NCBI RefSeq assembly: GCF_000017505.1
Contig: NC_009675.1
Coordinates: 992,001 to 1,056,000, forward strand
Direction of reading: 5' to 3'
Source of the DNA: Anaeromyxobacter sp. Fw109-5
GTDB taxonomy: Bacteria > Myxococcota > Myxococcia > Myxococcales > Anaeromyxobacteraceae
DNA: 64,000 nucleotides
The notes under the pieces: generated by a model
Database searches by the model: none
Told to the model about the DNA's origin: nothing
Seen by the model: the letters and a program-made list of their open reading frames with translations, nothing else
Position numbers and translations under genes: made by a program
In this document: piece after piece, positions 53,393 to 61,772 of the stretch
How positions within the stretch are numbered: the first letter of the stretch is position 1
Layout: every line of letters starts with the position of its first letter

Positions 53393-54528
53393 AGGAGCTC
53401 CGAGCAGGCGAAGCCGGGGACGAGCACCTTCACCACGTGCACGCCGGCGGGGGCGTCCAGCGCGACCGCCACCGCCCGCTCGACGGCGGCGCGCCGGAGC
53501 CGGGAGAGGACGGCGCGCGCGCCGGCTGCGGCGCCGCCCTCGCGGGAGGTGCGCCCCTCGGGCATGCGCCCCGCGTCGCGCCGGGGTCGCGTCGCCGCGA
53601 GCAGCGCGGCGAGGCCGGCCGCCGCGTGGCGGTCTCCGAGCGCGACGTCCTCGCGGGCGCCGTGGATCTCGGTCGCGCGAGACTGCGCCGCCTCGAGGAG
53701 CGCGGCGAGGAGCGCGTCGTCGCGGCCGAGCCGGCAGGCGTAGCCGGCCGAGAGGGGGACCGGGCCCAGCGCGTGGTCCACGAGCACGGCGGCGGCGCAG
53801 GGTAGCGCGGCGCCGCCGCTCGACTCGTCGCCCGAGGCGTCGAGGAGGTGCACCCCGAAGCCGCGCTCCTCCAGGCGCACGGCGAGCGCCCCGGCCCGCG
53901 GGGCCGCGCGCGCGAGGGACCGGCGGTCGAGCAGCCGCGCCGCGAGGGCCTCCTCCGTGAACCCCTCCGGCAGCGCGCGCGCGAGGAGGTCGCGCTCGGT
54001 CACCTCCAGCAGCGCGTGCAGGAGCGCCGCCGCGAGGTCCTCGTGCGCCCCCATCCCGTTCGATGTCCACGGCACCAGGGCCGGCCCGAGCAGCGGCCCC
54101 CCCGCGGGCGGGCAATGGACGGCGCACGCCGGGACGAAGGCGAGGTCGCCGCCGAGGAGATCCTGCCCGGCTCGCCAGCCGAGGCGCAGCGACGCCCAGC
54201 CCGGCTCGGCCTCCCCGGGCGCGAGGGCGTCCGGCGGCACCAGGACGCCGGCGCCGTGGCGCGTGGCCAGCCCGGCGGCGCTGTCCCACACGTCGACCAC
54301 GGCGCGCTCGGCGGCCCACAGCTCGGTCGCCTCGAGCAGCGCGCCGGCGGTGGCGTCCGCGAAGGACGCCCCCTTGCCGTTCGTGACCTGGAGGACGTGC
54401 GCGCCCGGCCGGATCGCGCTCGCGACCTCCACGCCGGTGCGGTCGAGGCCCGTGAGGCGCGCGACGCGGGTCACGCCGAGCTGTTCGGCGAGGGAGCCGT
54501 CCCGAAGGGGACGGGGGGCTGTGGGCAT
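53389..54528 (-). CDS. ycaO: YcaO-domain peptide-modifying enzyme
   Basis: A 379-residue YcaO enzyme that uses ATP to activate peptide backbone amides. ATP-binding motifs are seen in [40 protein letters not shown] followed by TERD, and [19 protein letters not shown]. With TfuA it would make a thioamide by analogy with methanogen and RiPP systems; the substrate is unknown. No small precursor gene lies in the 64-base divergent gap or downstream. It ends SELL, without the proline-rich tail of azoline-forming YcaO enzymes. Start at 54528 is just after a TATAAA box, giving an apparently leaderless mRNA. Confidence 0.9.
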   Translation of the reverse strand: MPTAPRPLRDGSLAEQLGVTRVARLTGLDRTGVEVASAIRPGAHVLQVTNGKGASFADATAGALLEATELWAAERAVVDVWDSAAGLATRHGAGVLVPPDALAPGEAEPGWASLRLGWRAGQDLLGGDLAFVPACAVHCPPAGGPLLGPALVPWTSNGMGAHEDLAAALLHALLEVTERDLLARALPEGFTEEALAARLLDRRSLARAAPRAGALAVRLEERGFGVHLLDASGDESSGGAALPCAAAVLVDHALGPVPLSAGYACRLGRDDALLAALLEAAQSRATEIHGAREDVALGDRHAAAGLAALLAATRPRRDAGRMPEGRTSREGGAAAGARAVLSRLRRAAVERAVAVALDAPAGVHVVKVLVPGFACSELL

Positions 54529-54592
54529 GCGCGGGTTTATATCTCGGGCGGGCCCGCCGCCGGGCCGCCGCATCCAGCGAGGAGACCTCATC
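54529..54592. promoter_or_regulatory. 64-base divergent promoter region, ycaO side apparently leaderless
   Basis: On the minus strand TATAAA (plus strand 54536-54541) lies only seven bases before the ycaO ATG, with no ribosome-binding site, which is the arrangement of a leaderless mRNA. On the plus strand GAGGAG (54579-54584) precedes the peptidase ATG at 54593. Confidence 0.55.
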
Positions 54593-55996
54593 ATGTCGGA
54601 GAGCCCGGTCGAGCTGGCGCTCGCCCATTACGAGAAGAACGCCGCCATCTACCTCGACGAGCTGAAGCGGCTCGTCCGCATCCCGAGCGTCTCCTTCTCC
54701 GGGTTCCCGGAGATCGAGGTGGGGCGGAGCGCCGACGCGGTCGCGGAGCTCCTGCGCCGGCGCGGCTTCGAGAAGGTGGAGGTGCTCAAGGTCGAGGGGG
54801 CCCACCCCTACGTGTTCGGCGAGCGGATCGAGGACCCGTCCGCGCCGACGCTCCTCCTGTACGCCCACCACGACGTGCAGCCGCCCGGCGAGACCGAGCT
54901 GTGGAAGTCCGCGCCGTTCGAGCCGGTCGAGCGCGACGGCCGGCTCTTCGGGCGGGGCGCCGCCGACGACAAGGCCGGCATCCTCGTCCACGCGGCGGCG
55001 GTGGACGCCTGGGTGCGCGGCGCGCGCAAGATGCCGCTCAACGTGAAGATCGTGGTGGAGGGCGAGGAGGAGATCGGCTCGGAGCACCTCGCCGCGTTCA
55101 TCGGCCGCTACCGCTCCAGGCTGGACGCCGACGCGATGGTGCTCACCGACACCGGCAACGTGGACGTCGGGCTGCCCTCGGTGACCATCGCCCTGCGCGG
55201 CCTCGTGACCGCGGACGTCGAGGTGCGCGCGCTCGAGCAGAGCCTGCACTCCGGCATGTGGGGCGGGCCGGTGCCCGACGCCACCATGGCGCTCGCGAAG
55301 ATGCTCGCCGGGCTCGTCGACCGCGACGGGCGCATCGCCATCCGGGGGATCTACGACAGGGTCCGGCCGATGACGCGCGAGCAGCGGCGCGCCATCGAGC
55401 AGCTCCCCGTCACCGTGGAGGAGTTCAGGAAGCAGGCGCGGCTGCGCCCCGGCGTGCAGCTCCTCGGCGGGAACCATCCGCTCGAGGTGAACTGGTGGGA
55501 GCCCTCGCTGGCGGTGAACGCCATCCAGGCGTCGTCGCGCAAGGACGCCCGCAACATCATCAACGACGTGGCCTGGGCGCGCGTCGGGATCCGCCTCGTC
55601 CCCGACATGGATCCCGCCGAGGTGCGCGACGCGCTGGTCGCGCACCTCCGGGCGGCGGCGCCCTGGGGCGTGGAGGTGAGCGTCAAGATCGAGTCGGCGG
55701 GCGCGCCGTGGATCACGGACGTGAACCACCCCGTGTTCGGCGCGGCGTTCCGCGCGCTCGAGAAGGGCTTCGGCCGGCAGGCGCTGGCGATCGGCTGCGG
55801 CGGCTCGATCGGCTTCGTGCAGCCCTTCGCCGACGCGCTCGGGGGCGTGCCCGCGCTCCTCATCGGCGTGGAGGACCCCGCCTCGAACGCCCACTCCGAG
55901 AACGAGAGCCTCCACCTCGGCGACTTCCAGCGGGCGATCCGCAGCGCCATCCACCTCTACGCGGAGCTGGCCTCGGCGCTGCCGGCGAAGGGGTAG
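54593..55996 (+). CDS. M20-family dipeptidase
   Basis: A 467-residue zinc peptidase of the carnosinase-like M20 group. Metal ligands are in [11 protein letters not shown] (His, Asp), [11 protein letters not shown] (Asp with catalytic Asp in HHDVQ), [11 protein letters not shown] (catalytic Glu-Glu) and the C-terminal [15 protein letters not shown] (His). The dimerisation lid sits at about 200-320 ([20 protein letters not shown]). It cleaves dipeptides in the cytosol. GAGGAG precedes the ATG. Divergent from ycaO; a functional link is not shown. Confidence 0.93.
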   Translation: MSESPVELALAHYEKNAAIYLDELKRLVRIPSVSFSGFPEIEVGRSADAVAELLRRRGFEKVEVLKVEGAHPYVFGERIEDPSAPTLLLYAHHDVQPPGETELWKSAPFEPVERDGRLFGRGAADDKAGILVHAAAVDAWVRGARKMPLNVKIVVEGEEEIGSEHLAAFIGRYRSRLDADAMVLTDTGNVDVGLPSVTIALRGLVTADVEVRALEQSLHSGMWGGPVPDATMALAKMLAGLVDRDGRIAIRGIYDRVRPMTREQRRAIEQLPVTVEEFRKQARLRPGVQLLGGNHPLEVNWWEPSLAVNAIQASSRKDARNIINDVAWARVGIRLVPDMDPAEVRDALVAHLRAAAPWGVEVSVKIESAGAPWITDVNHPVFGAAFRALEKGFGRQALAIGCGGSIGFVQPFADALGGVPALLIGVEDPASNAHSENESLHLGDFQRAIRSAIHLYAELASALPAKG

Positions 55997-56184
55997 CGGC
56001 GCGGCGCACGCCCGCTCGCCCGCACGAGCGCGGACGGCGCGCGCCGCGGTCGCGAGGGAGGCGGAGGCGAGGTCGGGCGGCGGCGGACGCCCCGCGCGAG
56101 TATCATGCGCAGGCGCCGCGACCGGGAGGATCCGGGCGCGGCGCGGCGCGGCTCACCGCGCCGGACACCGGTAGAGGAGCGTGG

Positions 56185-58704
56185 ATGGGGCCATCGACGA
56201 GAGGCAGCAGCGCAGGGGCCGAGGCCCGGGCGCTCGAGCGCGCGCGCGACGTCCCGAACGCGCGCACCGCGACGGACGTCGAGGCGCTGAAGCGCGCCTT
56301 CGCGGACCACCTGCAGTACTCGCAGGGCGCGGACGAGCACAGCGCGACCGCGCTCGACCGGTACTTCGCGGTCGCGTACTCCGTGCGCGACCGGATGATG
56401 CGCCGGTGGATCCAGACGCAGCAGGCGTACTACCGGGAGGACGCGAAGCGCGTCTACTACCTGTCCCTCGAGTTCCTGATGGGCAAGGCGCTCGAGAACA
56501 ACCTCCTGAACGTCGGGCTCTACGATCCGATGCGCGCCGCGCTCAAGGACCTGGGGCTCGACCTCGCCGATCTCCTCGCGCGGGAGCCCGACGCGGGGCT
56601 CGGCAACGGCGGCCTCGGCCGGCTCGCGGCCTGCTTCCTCGACTCGCTCGCGACCCTGCGCTACCCGGCGACCGGGTACGGGATCCGGTACGAGTTCGGC
56701 ATCTTCGACCAGGAGATCCGCAACGGCTACCAGGTGGAGCGGCCGGAGGAGTGGCTGCGCTTCGGGAACGCGTGGGAGGTCCCGCGCCCGGAGAACGTGG
56801 TCCCGGTGGCCCTCTATGGCCGCACCGAGCACGGCGTCGACGAGCGCGGCAAGCTGCGGGTGCGCTGGGTGGACGCGCGCCACGTCCTCGGCATGCCCTA
56901 CGACGTGCCGATCGCCGGGTTCCGCAACGACACGGTGAACACGCTGCGGCTGTGGCGCGCGCGCGCGTCGCAGGAGCTCGACCTCGCCGACTTCAACGCG
57001 GGGGACTACCTCGCGGCGGTGGAGGACAAGGGCTTCTCGGAGAACATCTCCAAGGTCCTCTACCCGAACGACGTCACGGTGATGGGCAAGGAGCTTCGGC
57101 TCCAGCAGCAGTACTTCTTCGTCTGCTGCTCGATCCACGACATCGTCCTGCGCTACCTCCGCATGCACGAGGACTTCTCGCGGTTCCCGGACAAGGTCGC
57201 GATCCAGCTCAACGACACGCACCCCGCCGTCGCCATCGCCGAGCTGATGCGCGTCCTGGTGGACGAGCACGGGCTGGAGTGGGGCGAGGCGTGGGAGATC
57301 TGCCGCGCCACCTTCGGCTACACGAACCACACGCTCATGCCGGAGGCGCTCGAGCGCTGGTCGACCGACCTGTTCGGGCGCGTGCTGCCGCGCCACCTCG
57401 AGATCGTCTACGAGATCAACCGCCGGTTCCTCGAGGGCGTCCGGGCGGCGCGGGGCGCCGACGAGGCGGCGCTCGCGCGGATGAGCCTCGTCGAGGAGGG
57501 CCCGGTGAAGCAGATCCGGATGGCCAACCTCGCGGTGGTGGGCTCCCGCTCGGTGAACGGTGTCGCGGCGCTCCACACCGAGCTCCTCAAGCGCGAGCTC
57601 TTCAAGGACTTCTACGCGCTCTGGCCGGAGCGGTTCAACAACAAGACGAACGGCGTCACCCCACGCCGCTGGCTCCTCCAGTCGAACCCCGAGCTCTCGG
57701 CCGCGATCACGGACGCGATCGGCCCGGGCTGGGTCACCGACGCCGAGAAGCTCCGGGCCCTCGAGCCCCTCGCCGCCGACGCGGGCTTCCGCCGGCTGTT
57801 CCGGCGCATCAAGCGCGACAACAAGGCGCGCCTCGCCGAGATCGTCCGCGCCGAGAACGGGCTCACGCTCGATCTGGACTCGATCTTCGACGTCCAGGTG
57901 AAGCGCATCCACGAGTACAAGCGGCAGCTCCTCAACGTGCTGCGCGTGGCCGCGGAGTACCTGCGCCTCAAGGAGGACCGCGCCTACGAGCCGTTCCCCC
58001 GCACGTACCTGCTCGGCGGGAAGGCCGCCCCCGGCTACGCGATGGCCAAGTGGGTGATCAAGCTCGTGAGCTCCGTCGCCGACGTGGTGAACCACGACGT
58101 CGACGTGAAGGGCCGGATCACCGTGGCGTTCCTCAAGAACTACCGGGTCTCGCTCGCGGAGCGGATCTTCCCCGCCGCCGAGCTGTCCGAGCAGATCTCC
58201 ACCGCCGGCAAGGAGGCCTCCGGCACGGGCAACATGAAGTTCGCCCTGAACGGCGCGCTGACCATCGGCACGCTCGACGGCGCGAACGTGGAGATCCGGG
58301 AGGAGGTCGGGCCGGAGAACTTCTTCCTGTTCGGCCTCACCGTCGAGCAGGTGCAGGCGCTCCGGAAGCGCGGCTACGATCCGTGGGAGGTGTACCGGAG
58401 CGATCGCCGCCTGAAGGGCGTCCTGGACGCGCTCGCGTCCGGCGTCTTCTCGCCCGGCGAGCCGGCGCTGTTCCGGCCGGTGGTGGACTCGCTCCTCAAC
58501 GGCGGGGATCCGTACCTCGTCCTCGCCGACTTCGCGGCCTACTGCGCGTGCCAGGACGAGGTCGAGCAGGCGTACCGGGATCCCGAGCGCTGGACGCGGA
58601 TGGCCATCCTCAACGTCGCGAGGACGGGGAAGTTCTCTTCCGACCGGACGATCCGCGAGTACGCCGAGGAGATCTGGAGGATCGGCCCGGTGAAGGCGGG
58701 GTAG
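56185..58704 (+). CDS. glgP: Glycogen/maltodextrin phosphorylase
   Basis: An 839-residue GT35 enzyme that releases glucose-1-phosphate from glycogen using PLP. Visible are the N-terminal RVYYLSLEFLMGKALENNLL, GLGNGGLGRLAACFLDSLAT, the active-site NDTHPAVAIAELMRVLVDEH, FNNKTNGVTPRRWL, and the PLP-lysine segment GTGNMKFALNGALTIGTLDG. Length is normal. The 188-base gap upstream has TATCAT at 56101 as a candidate -10 element; GAGGAG precedes the ATG. The last 95 bases overlap the convergent alkyltransferase-like gene. Confidence 0.96.
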   Translation: MGPSTRGSSAGAEARALERARDVPNARTATDVEALKRAFADHLQYSQGADEHSATALDRYFAVAYSVRDRMMRRWIQTQQAYYREDAKRVYYLSLEFLMGKALENNLLNVGLYDPMRAALKDLGLDLADLLAREPDAGLGNGGLGRLAACFLDSLATLRYPATGYGIRYEFGIFDQEIRNGYQVERPEEWLRFGNAWEVPRPENVVPVALYGRTEHGVDERGKLRVRWVDARHVLGMPYDVPIAGFRNDTVNTLRLWRARASQELDLADFNAGDYLAAVEDKGFSENISKVLYPNDVTVMGKELRLQQQYFFVCCSIHDIVLRYLRMHEDFSRFPDKVAIQLNDTHPAVAIAELMRVLVDEHGLEWGEAWEICRATFGYTNHTLMPEALERWSTDLFGRVLPRHLEIVYEINRRFLEGVRAARGADEAALARMSLVEEGPVKQIRMANLAVVGSRSVNGVAALHTELLKRELFKDFYALWPERFNNKTNGVTPRRWLLQSNPELSAAITDAIGPGWVTDAEKLRALEPLAADAGFRRLFRRIKRDNKARLAEIVRAENGLTLDLDSIFDVQVKRIHEYKRQLLNVLRVAAEYLRLKEDRAYEPFPRTYLLGGKAAPGYAMAKWVIKLVSSVADVVNHDVDVKGRITVAFLKNYRVSLAERIFPAAELSEQISTAGKEASGTGNMKFALNGALTIGTLDGANVEIREEVGPENFFLFGLTVEQVQALRKRGYDPWEVYRSDRRLKGVLDALASGVFSPGEPALFRPVVDSLLNGGDPYLVLADFAAYCACQDEVEQAYRDPERWTRMAILNVARTGKFSSDRTIREYAEEIWRIGPVKAG

Positions 58705-59029
58705 GGCGCCGCCACCCGAACCGCGCGAGGTCCACGCGGTCCCGCTCGTCGAACCGGATCCCCTCCCGCTCGAGCAGCTCCCGCTGCACCGCCGCGCCCA
58801 CGGGGTCGAGGATCGAGATCGCCGCGTGCCCGCGCGGACGCGCGGCCAGGACACGCTGCCAGGGCACGTCGTGCCGCGTCCCGCGGAGCGCGGCGAGCGC
58901 GTACCCGACCTGGCGGGCGCCGTGGGCCTTGCCCGCCGCGAGCGCCACCTCGCCGTACGTCGCCACGCGTCCGCGCGGGATGCGCCGGACGATCCGGTAG
59001 AAGTGCGACCAGCCCGAGGGGAGCGGCAC
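58610..59029 (-). CDS. Alkyltransferase-like (ATL) DNA-lesion-binding protein
   Basis: A 139-residue protein with the fold of O6-alkylguanine transferase (SHFYRIVRRIPRGRVATYGE, HGARQVGYALAAL with the flipping Arg39), but the active-site Pro-Cys-His-Arg is PWQRV with Trp57 in place of Cys. Such ATL proteins bind O6-alkylguanine and hand it to nucleotide excision repair instead of reversing it. The domain ends near FGWRRP; the remaining 30 Ser/Arg-rich residues are read through glgP antisense and are probably a by-product of a lost stop. GTG start. Confidence 0.88.
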   Translation of the reverse strand: MPLPSGWSHFYRIVRRIPRGRVATYGEVALAAGKAHGARQVGYALAALRGTRHDVPWQRVLAARPRGHAAISILDPVGAAVQRELLEREGIRFDERDRVDLARFGWRRPTPPSPGRSSRSPRRTRGSSGRKRTSPSSRR

Positions 59030-59122
59030 GCGGCGAGGCTACACGGCCGCGCGCCCCAGGTGAACTGGCCGGGCGGGCGACGTTGGCTTTCGGTGCGGGG
59101 CTCGCGTAGGCTGCGCCCGCCC

Positions 59123-59674
59123 ATGGGTCGCCTCCTCCTGCTGACCGCCGCCGTCCTCTCCGGCGCCGTGGCGTGCTCCGAGGCGGGGCCCTGCCCGATG
59201 CCGCTCGAGGTGTGCGACGGAGCGTGCATCGACCTCGAGTCCGATCCGCGCCACTGCGGCGGCTGCGGCCGGGCGTGCGGCGCCGGCCGGATCTGCGCCG
59301 GAGGCGAGTGCGGCGACGGCACGGCGGCGGGGTGCGCGACGCGGAGCGGCGGCGCGTTCGTCACGCTGGAGGCGTGCGAGCAGACGGTGAAGCTCTGGGT
59401 CACGAACGAGGTGTTCGTGACGCACGCGGACACCCTCCTGCACGGGGCGACGCTCGAGGGTCGACCGGTCCTCGCGCTCCAGGCCGGGACGGAGTGCGAC
59501 GCTCAGTGGACGTGGCACGTGGACGCGGCCACCGCGACCTTCGCGGCCTCGGCGCCGGTGGGGACCTGCGACGTGTGCCCGGGAGCCGTCGAGCTGGCGC
59601 TGTCCTACTACGTGAACGACGTGGGGCTGTGGTGCCCTGCCGCGGCGACGGTGGTCTCGGTCGACCGCAGGTGA
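59123..59674 (+). CDS. Cys-rich lipoprotein
   Basis: A 183-residue lipoprotein (LLLLTAAVLSGAVAC). Right after the lipid site is a Cys-rich module CPMPLEVCDGACIDLESDPR followed by HCGGCGRACGAGRICAGGEC, a disulfide pattern repeated in many myxobacterial surface lipoproteins. The C-terminal half has further Cys (EACEQTV, GTECDAQW, GTCDVCPG, WCPAAATV), so all are likely paired. No catalytic motif. Function unknown; exposure on the surface or in the periplasm is inferred. Confidence 0.75.
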   Translation: MGRLLLLTAAVLSGAVACSEAGPCPMPLEVCDGACIDLESDPRHCGGCGRACGAGRICAGGECGDGTAAGCATRSGGAFVTLEACEQTVKLWVTNEVFVTHADTLLHGATLEGRPVLALQAGTECDAQWTWHVDAATATFAASAPVGTCDVCPGAVELALSYYVNDVGLWCPAAATVVSVDRR

Positions 59675-59748
59675 ACGCCCCGAACCGGGCTGACGGCGCG
59701 CGCGAAACTTGCTTTGTCGCGACCGCCCGGGCGCGCTAGCTTCCCGGC

Positions 59749-60330
59749 ATGAAGACGATCCGCCTCGCCGCCCCCGTGGCCGCGCTCGCGCTCTCCGCCG
59801 GCTGCGGCTTCCAGTCCATCCCCCAGGCCGAGAACGCCGTCGGCGCCGCCTGGGCCGAGGTGGAGAACCAGTACCAGCGCCGCGCCGACCTCGTCCCGAA
59901 CCTCGTCGAGACGGTGAAGGGGTACGCGGCCCACGAGCGCGAGACCCTCGAGGCGGTGATCAACGCGCGCGCCCAGGCGACGCAGGTGAAGCTCAGCGTC
60001 GACCAGCTCACCCCCGAGAACCTGAAGCGGTTCGAGCAGGCCCAGGGCGCGCTGCAGAGCGCGCTCGGCCGGCTCCTCGCGGTCGCCGAGAACTACCCGA
60101 ACCTGAAGGCCAACGAGAACTTCCGCGACCTCCAGGCGCAGCTCGAAGGGACCGAGAACCGGATCGCGATCGCCCGCCGCCGGTACATCGAGCAGGTGCA
60201 GCAGTTCAACAACCTGGTGACCGTCCCGCCCACGAGCTGGACGAACGCGATCATGTACAAGAAGCAGCCGAAGGCGCAGTTCACCGCGACGACGGCGGGC
60301 GCCGACAAGGCGCCCTCGGTGAAGTTCTAA
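59749..60330 (+). CDS. lemA: LemA family protein
   Basis: A 193-residue LemA protein with an N-terminal lipoprotein-type anchor (AALALSAGCG) and long helices containing the family blocks WAEVENQYQRRADLVPNLVE, VKGYAAHERETLEAVINARA and FRDLQAQLEGTENRIAIARR, YIEQVQQFNNLV. Members sit at the membrane with TPM proteins and may act as stress scaffolds. Ten bases before the TPM gene; the three-gene set is conserved in many bacteria. Confidence 0.93.
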   Translation: MKTIRLAAPVAALALSAGCGFQSIPQAENAVGAAWAEVENQYQRRADLVPNLVETVKGYAAHERETLEAVINARAQATQVKLSVDQLTPENLKRFEQAQGALQSALGRLLAVAENYPNLKANENFRDLQAQLEGTENRIAIARRRYIEQVQQFNNLVTVPPTSWTNAIMYKKQPKAQFTATTAGADKAPSVKF

Positions 60331-60340
60331 GCGGGCCCGC

Positions 60341-61096
60341 GTGCGCGCCGTCGCTCTCGCCGCGCTCCTCGCGGTCGTGGCCGCCCCCTCGGCGGCGCGG
60401 CCGGAGGTCGCCATCCCGCCGCTGACCGGGCCGGTGGTGGACGCCGCCGGCCTGCTGGGCCGGGAGGACGTCCGCCGCCTCGAGGCCCTCGCCCGCGCGG
60501 CCCGCGCCCGCGAGGGGGGGGCGGGCGTGCAGCTCCAGTACCTCGTCGTCCCCGCGCTCGAGGGCGAGCCGATCGAGGACTACTCGATCCGTGTCGCCGA
60601 GGCGTGGAAGATCGGCACGCGCGGGAAGGACAACGGCGTGCTCGTCACCGTCGCGGTGGAGGATCGCGCCGTGCGGATCGAGGTGGGCGGCGGGCTGGAG
60701 GGCGGGCTCACCGACCTGCAGTCCTCGCGCATCATCCGCGGCACCATCGTCCCCGCCTTCCGCGCCCAGCGCTACGGGCAGGGCCTGTACGACGCCGGCG
60801 TGCAGATCCTGGGGGCCCTCGGCGCGCTGCCGTCGGGCCTCCAGCCGGCGCGAACCCCTCGGCCCCAGGTGCGCCTGTCGTCGCTCGCGATCCTGGCGCT
60901 CTTCATCCTGATGTTCGTCGGGCGCGCCCTCACCGGCTTCGGTCCTCGCCGGCGGCGCCACCTGTGGTGGGGCGGCGGGCCGTGGATCGGCGGCGGCGGG
61001 TGGGGAGGAGGAGGCGGCGGCGGGTTCGGCGGTGGGGGAGGGTGGTCGGGCGGCGGCGGCGGGTTCTCGGGCGGCGGCGCCTCGGGGCGCTGGTAG
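60341..61096 (+). CDS. TPM-domain protein with Gly-rich tail (YgcG/Psb32-like)
   Basis: A 251-residue exported protein: signal peptide, TPM domain at about 25-150 (GPVVDAAGLLGREDVRRLEA, VAEAWKIGTRGKDNGVLVTV, RIEVGGGLEGGLTD), one membrane helix at about 180-200 (SSLAILALFILMFVGRAL), and a Gly/Trp/Ser tail (GGGGGWSGGGGGFSGGG). The domain has a Rossmann-like fold and weak phosphatase reports. GTG start. Confidence 0.9.
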   Translation: MRAVALAALLAVVAAPSAARPEVAIPPLTGPVVDAAGLLGREDVRRLEALARAARAREGGAGVQLQYLVVPALEGEPIEDYSIRVAEAWKIGTRGKDNGVLVTVAVEDRAVRIEVGGGLEGGLTDLQSSRIIRGTIVPAFRAQRYGQGLYDAGVQILGALGALPSGLQPARTPRPQVRLSSLAILALFILMFVGRALTGFGPRRRRHLWWGGGPWIGGGGWGGGGGGGFGGGGGWSGGGGGFSGGGASGRW

Positions 61097-61104
61097 GAGG
61101 GGCC

Positions 61105-61743
61105 GTGGGGATCGAGCGGCACTTCGGAGAGGACGTCCGGACCCGGATCGCGGAGGCCGTCCGCCGCGCCGAGTCGCTCTCGCGCGGCCAGATCGTCCCG
61201 GTGGTCGTCGAGAAGAGCGATCCGTACCCCGAGGCCCGCTACCGCGGCGCGCTGCTCCTCGCGGCGCTCGCGACCGCGATCGTCCTCGCGTTCCACCTGC
61301 CGCTCACGGTCGCCGAGCTCCCGCTCGTGCAGCTCGGCGCGGGGCTCGCGGGCGCGCTGCTCGCTGGGTGGGATCCGGTGGAGCGGCGGCTCACCGGGGC
61401 GCGCGCGATGGACGAGGCCGTCCGCGCGCGCGCGACGCGTGCCTTCCACGAGCACGGGCTCCACCGGACGGCGGAGGGCACCGGGATCCTCGTGTTCGCG
61501 TCGCTCTTCGAGCACGAGGCGGTGGTGCTCGGGGATCGCGGCATCCACGAGAAGATGGGCGCCGACTGGGACAAGGCGGTCGCGGCGCTCGTGGCGGGGA
61601 TGCGAGCGGACGATCCCGGGAGCGGGTTCGTGGACGCCGTGGCGCTCTGCGGCGCGCGCCTCGCCGAGCACTTCCCGCGCGATCCCTCGCTGCACCCGTC
61701 CCGCAACGAGCTCGAGGACGCGATCCGCACGTCGCGGACGTGA
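61105..61743 (+). CDS. TPM-domain membrane protein, second copy
   Basis: A 212-residue protein with a TPM-like domain divided by two helices at about 48-90 (GALLLAALATAIVLAFHLPL, VQLGAGLAGALLAGW), then ATRAFHEHGLHRTAEGTGIL and GDRGIHEKMGADWDKAVAAL. GTG start at 61105 with GGAGGGG upstream, eight bases after the first TPM gene. It completes the lemA-TPM-TPM operon. Confidence 0.87.
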   Translation: MGIERHFGEDVRTRIAEAVRRAESLSRGQIVPVVVEKSDPYPEARYRGALLLAALATAIVLAFHLPLTVAELPLVQLGAGLAGALLAGWDPVERRLTGARAMDEAVRARATRAFHEHGLHRTAEGTGILVFASLFEHEAVVLGDRGIHEKMGADWDKAVAALVAGMRADDPGSGFVDAVALCGARLAEHFPRDPSLHPSRNELEDAIRTSRT

Positions 61744-61772
61744 CGACCACGCCCGACGCCGCCCGGCGCGTC

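Noticed and set aside
53848-56184. One giant protein joining the M20 peptidase region and glycogen phosphorylase
   Set aside because: The joint frame before 56185 is not the peptidase frame; it is an antisense/out-of-frame shadow running into the phosphorylase.
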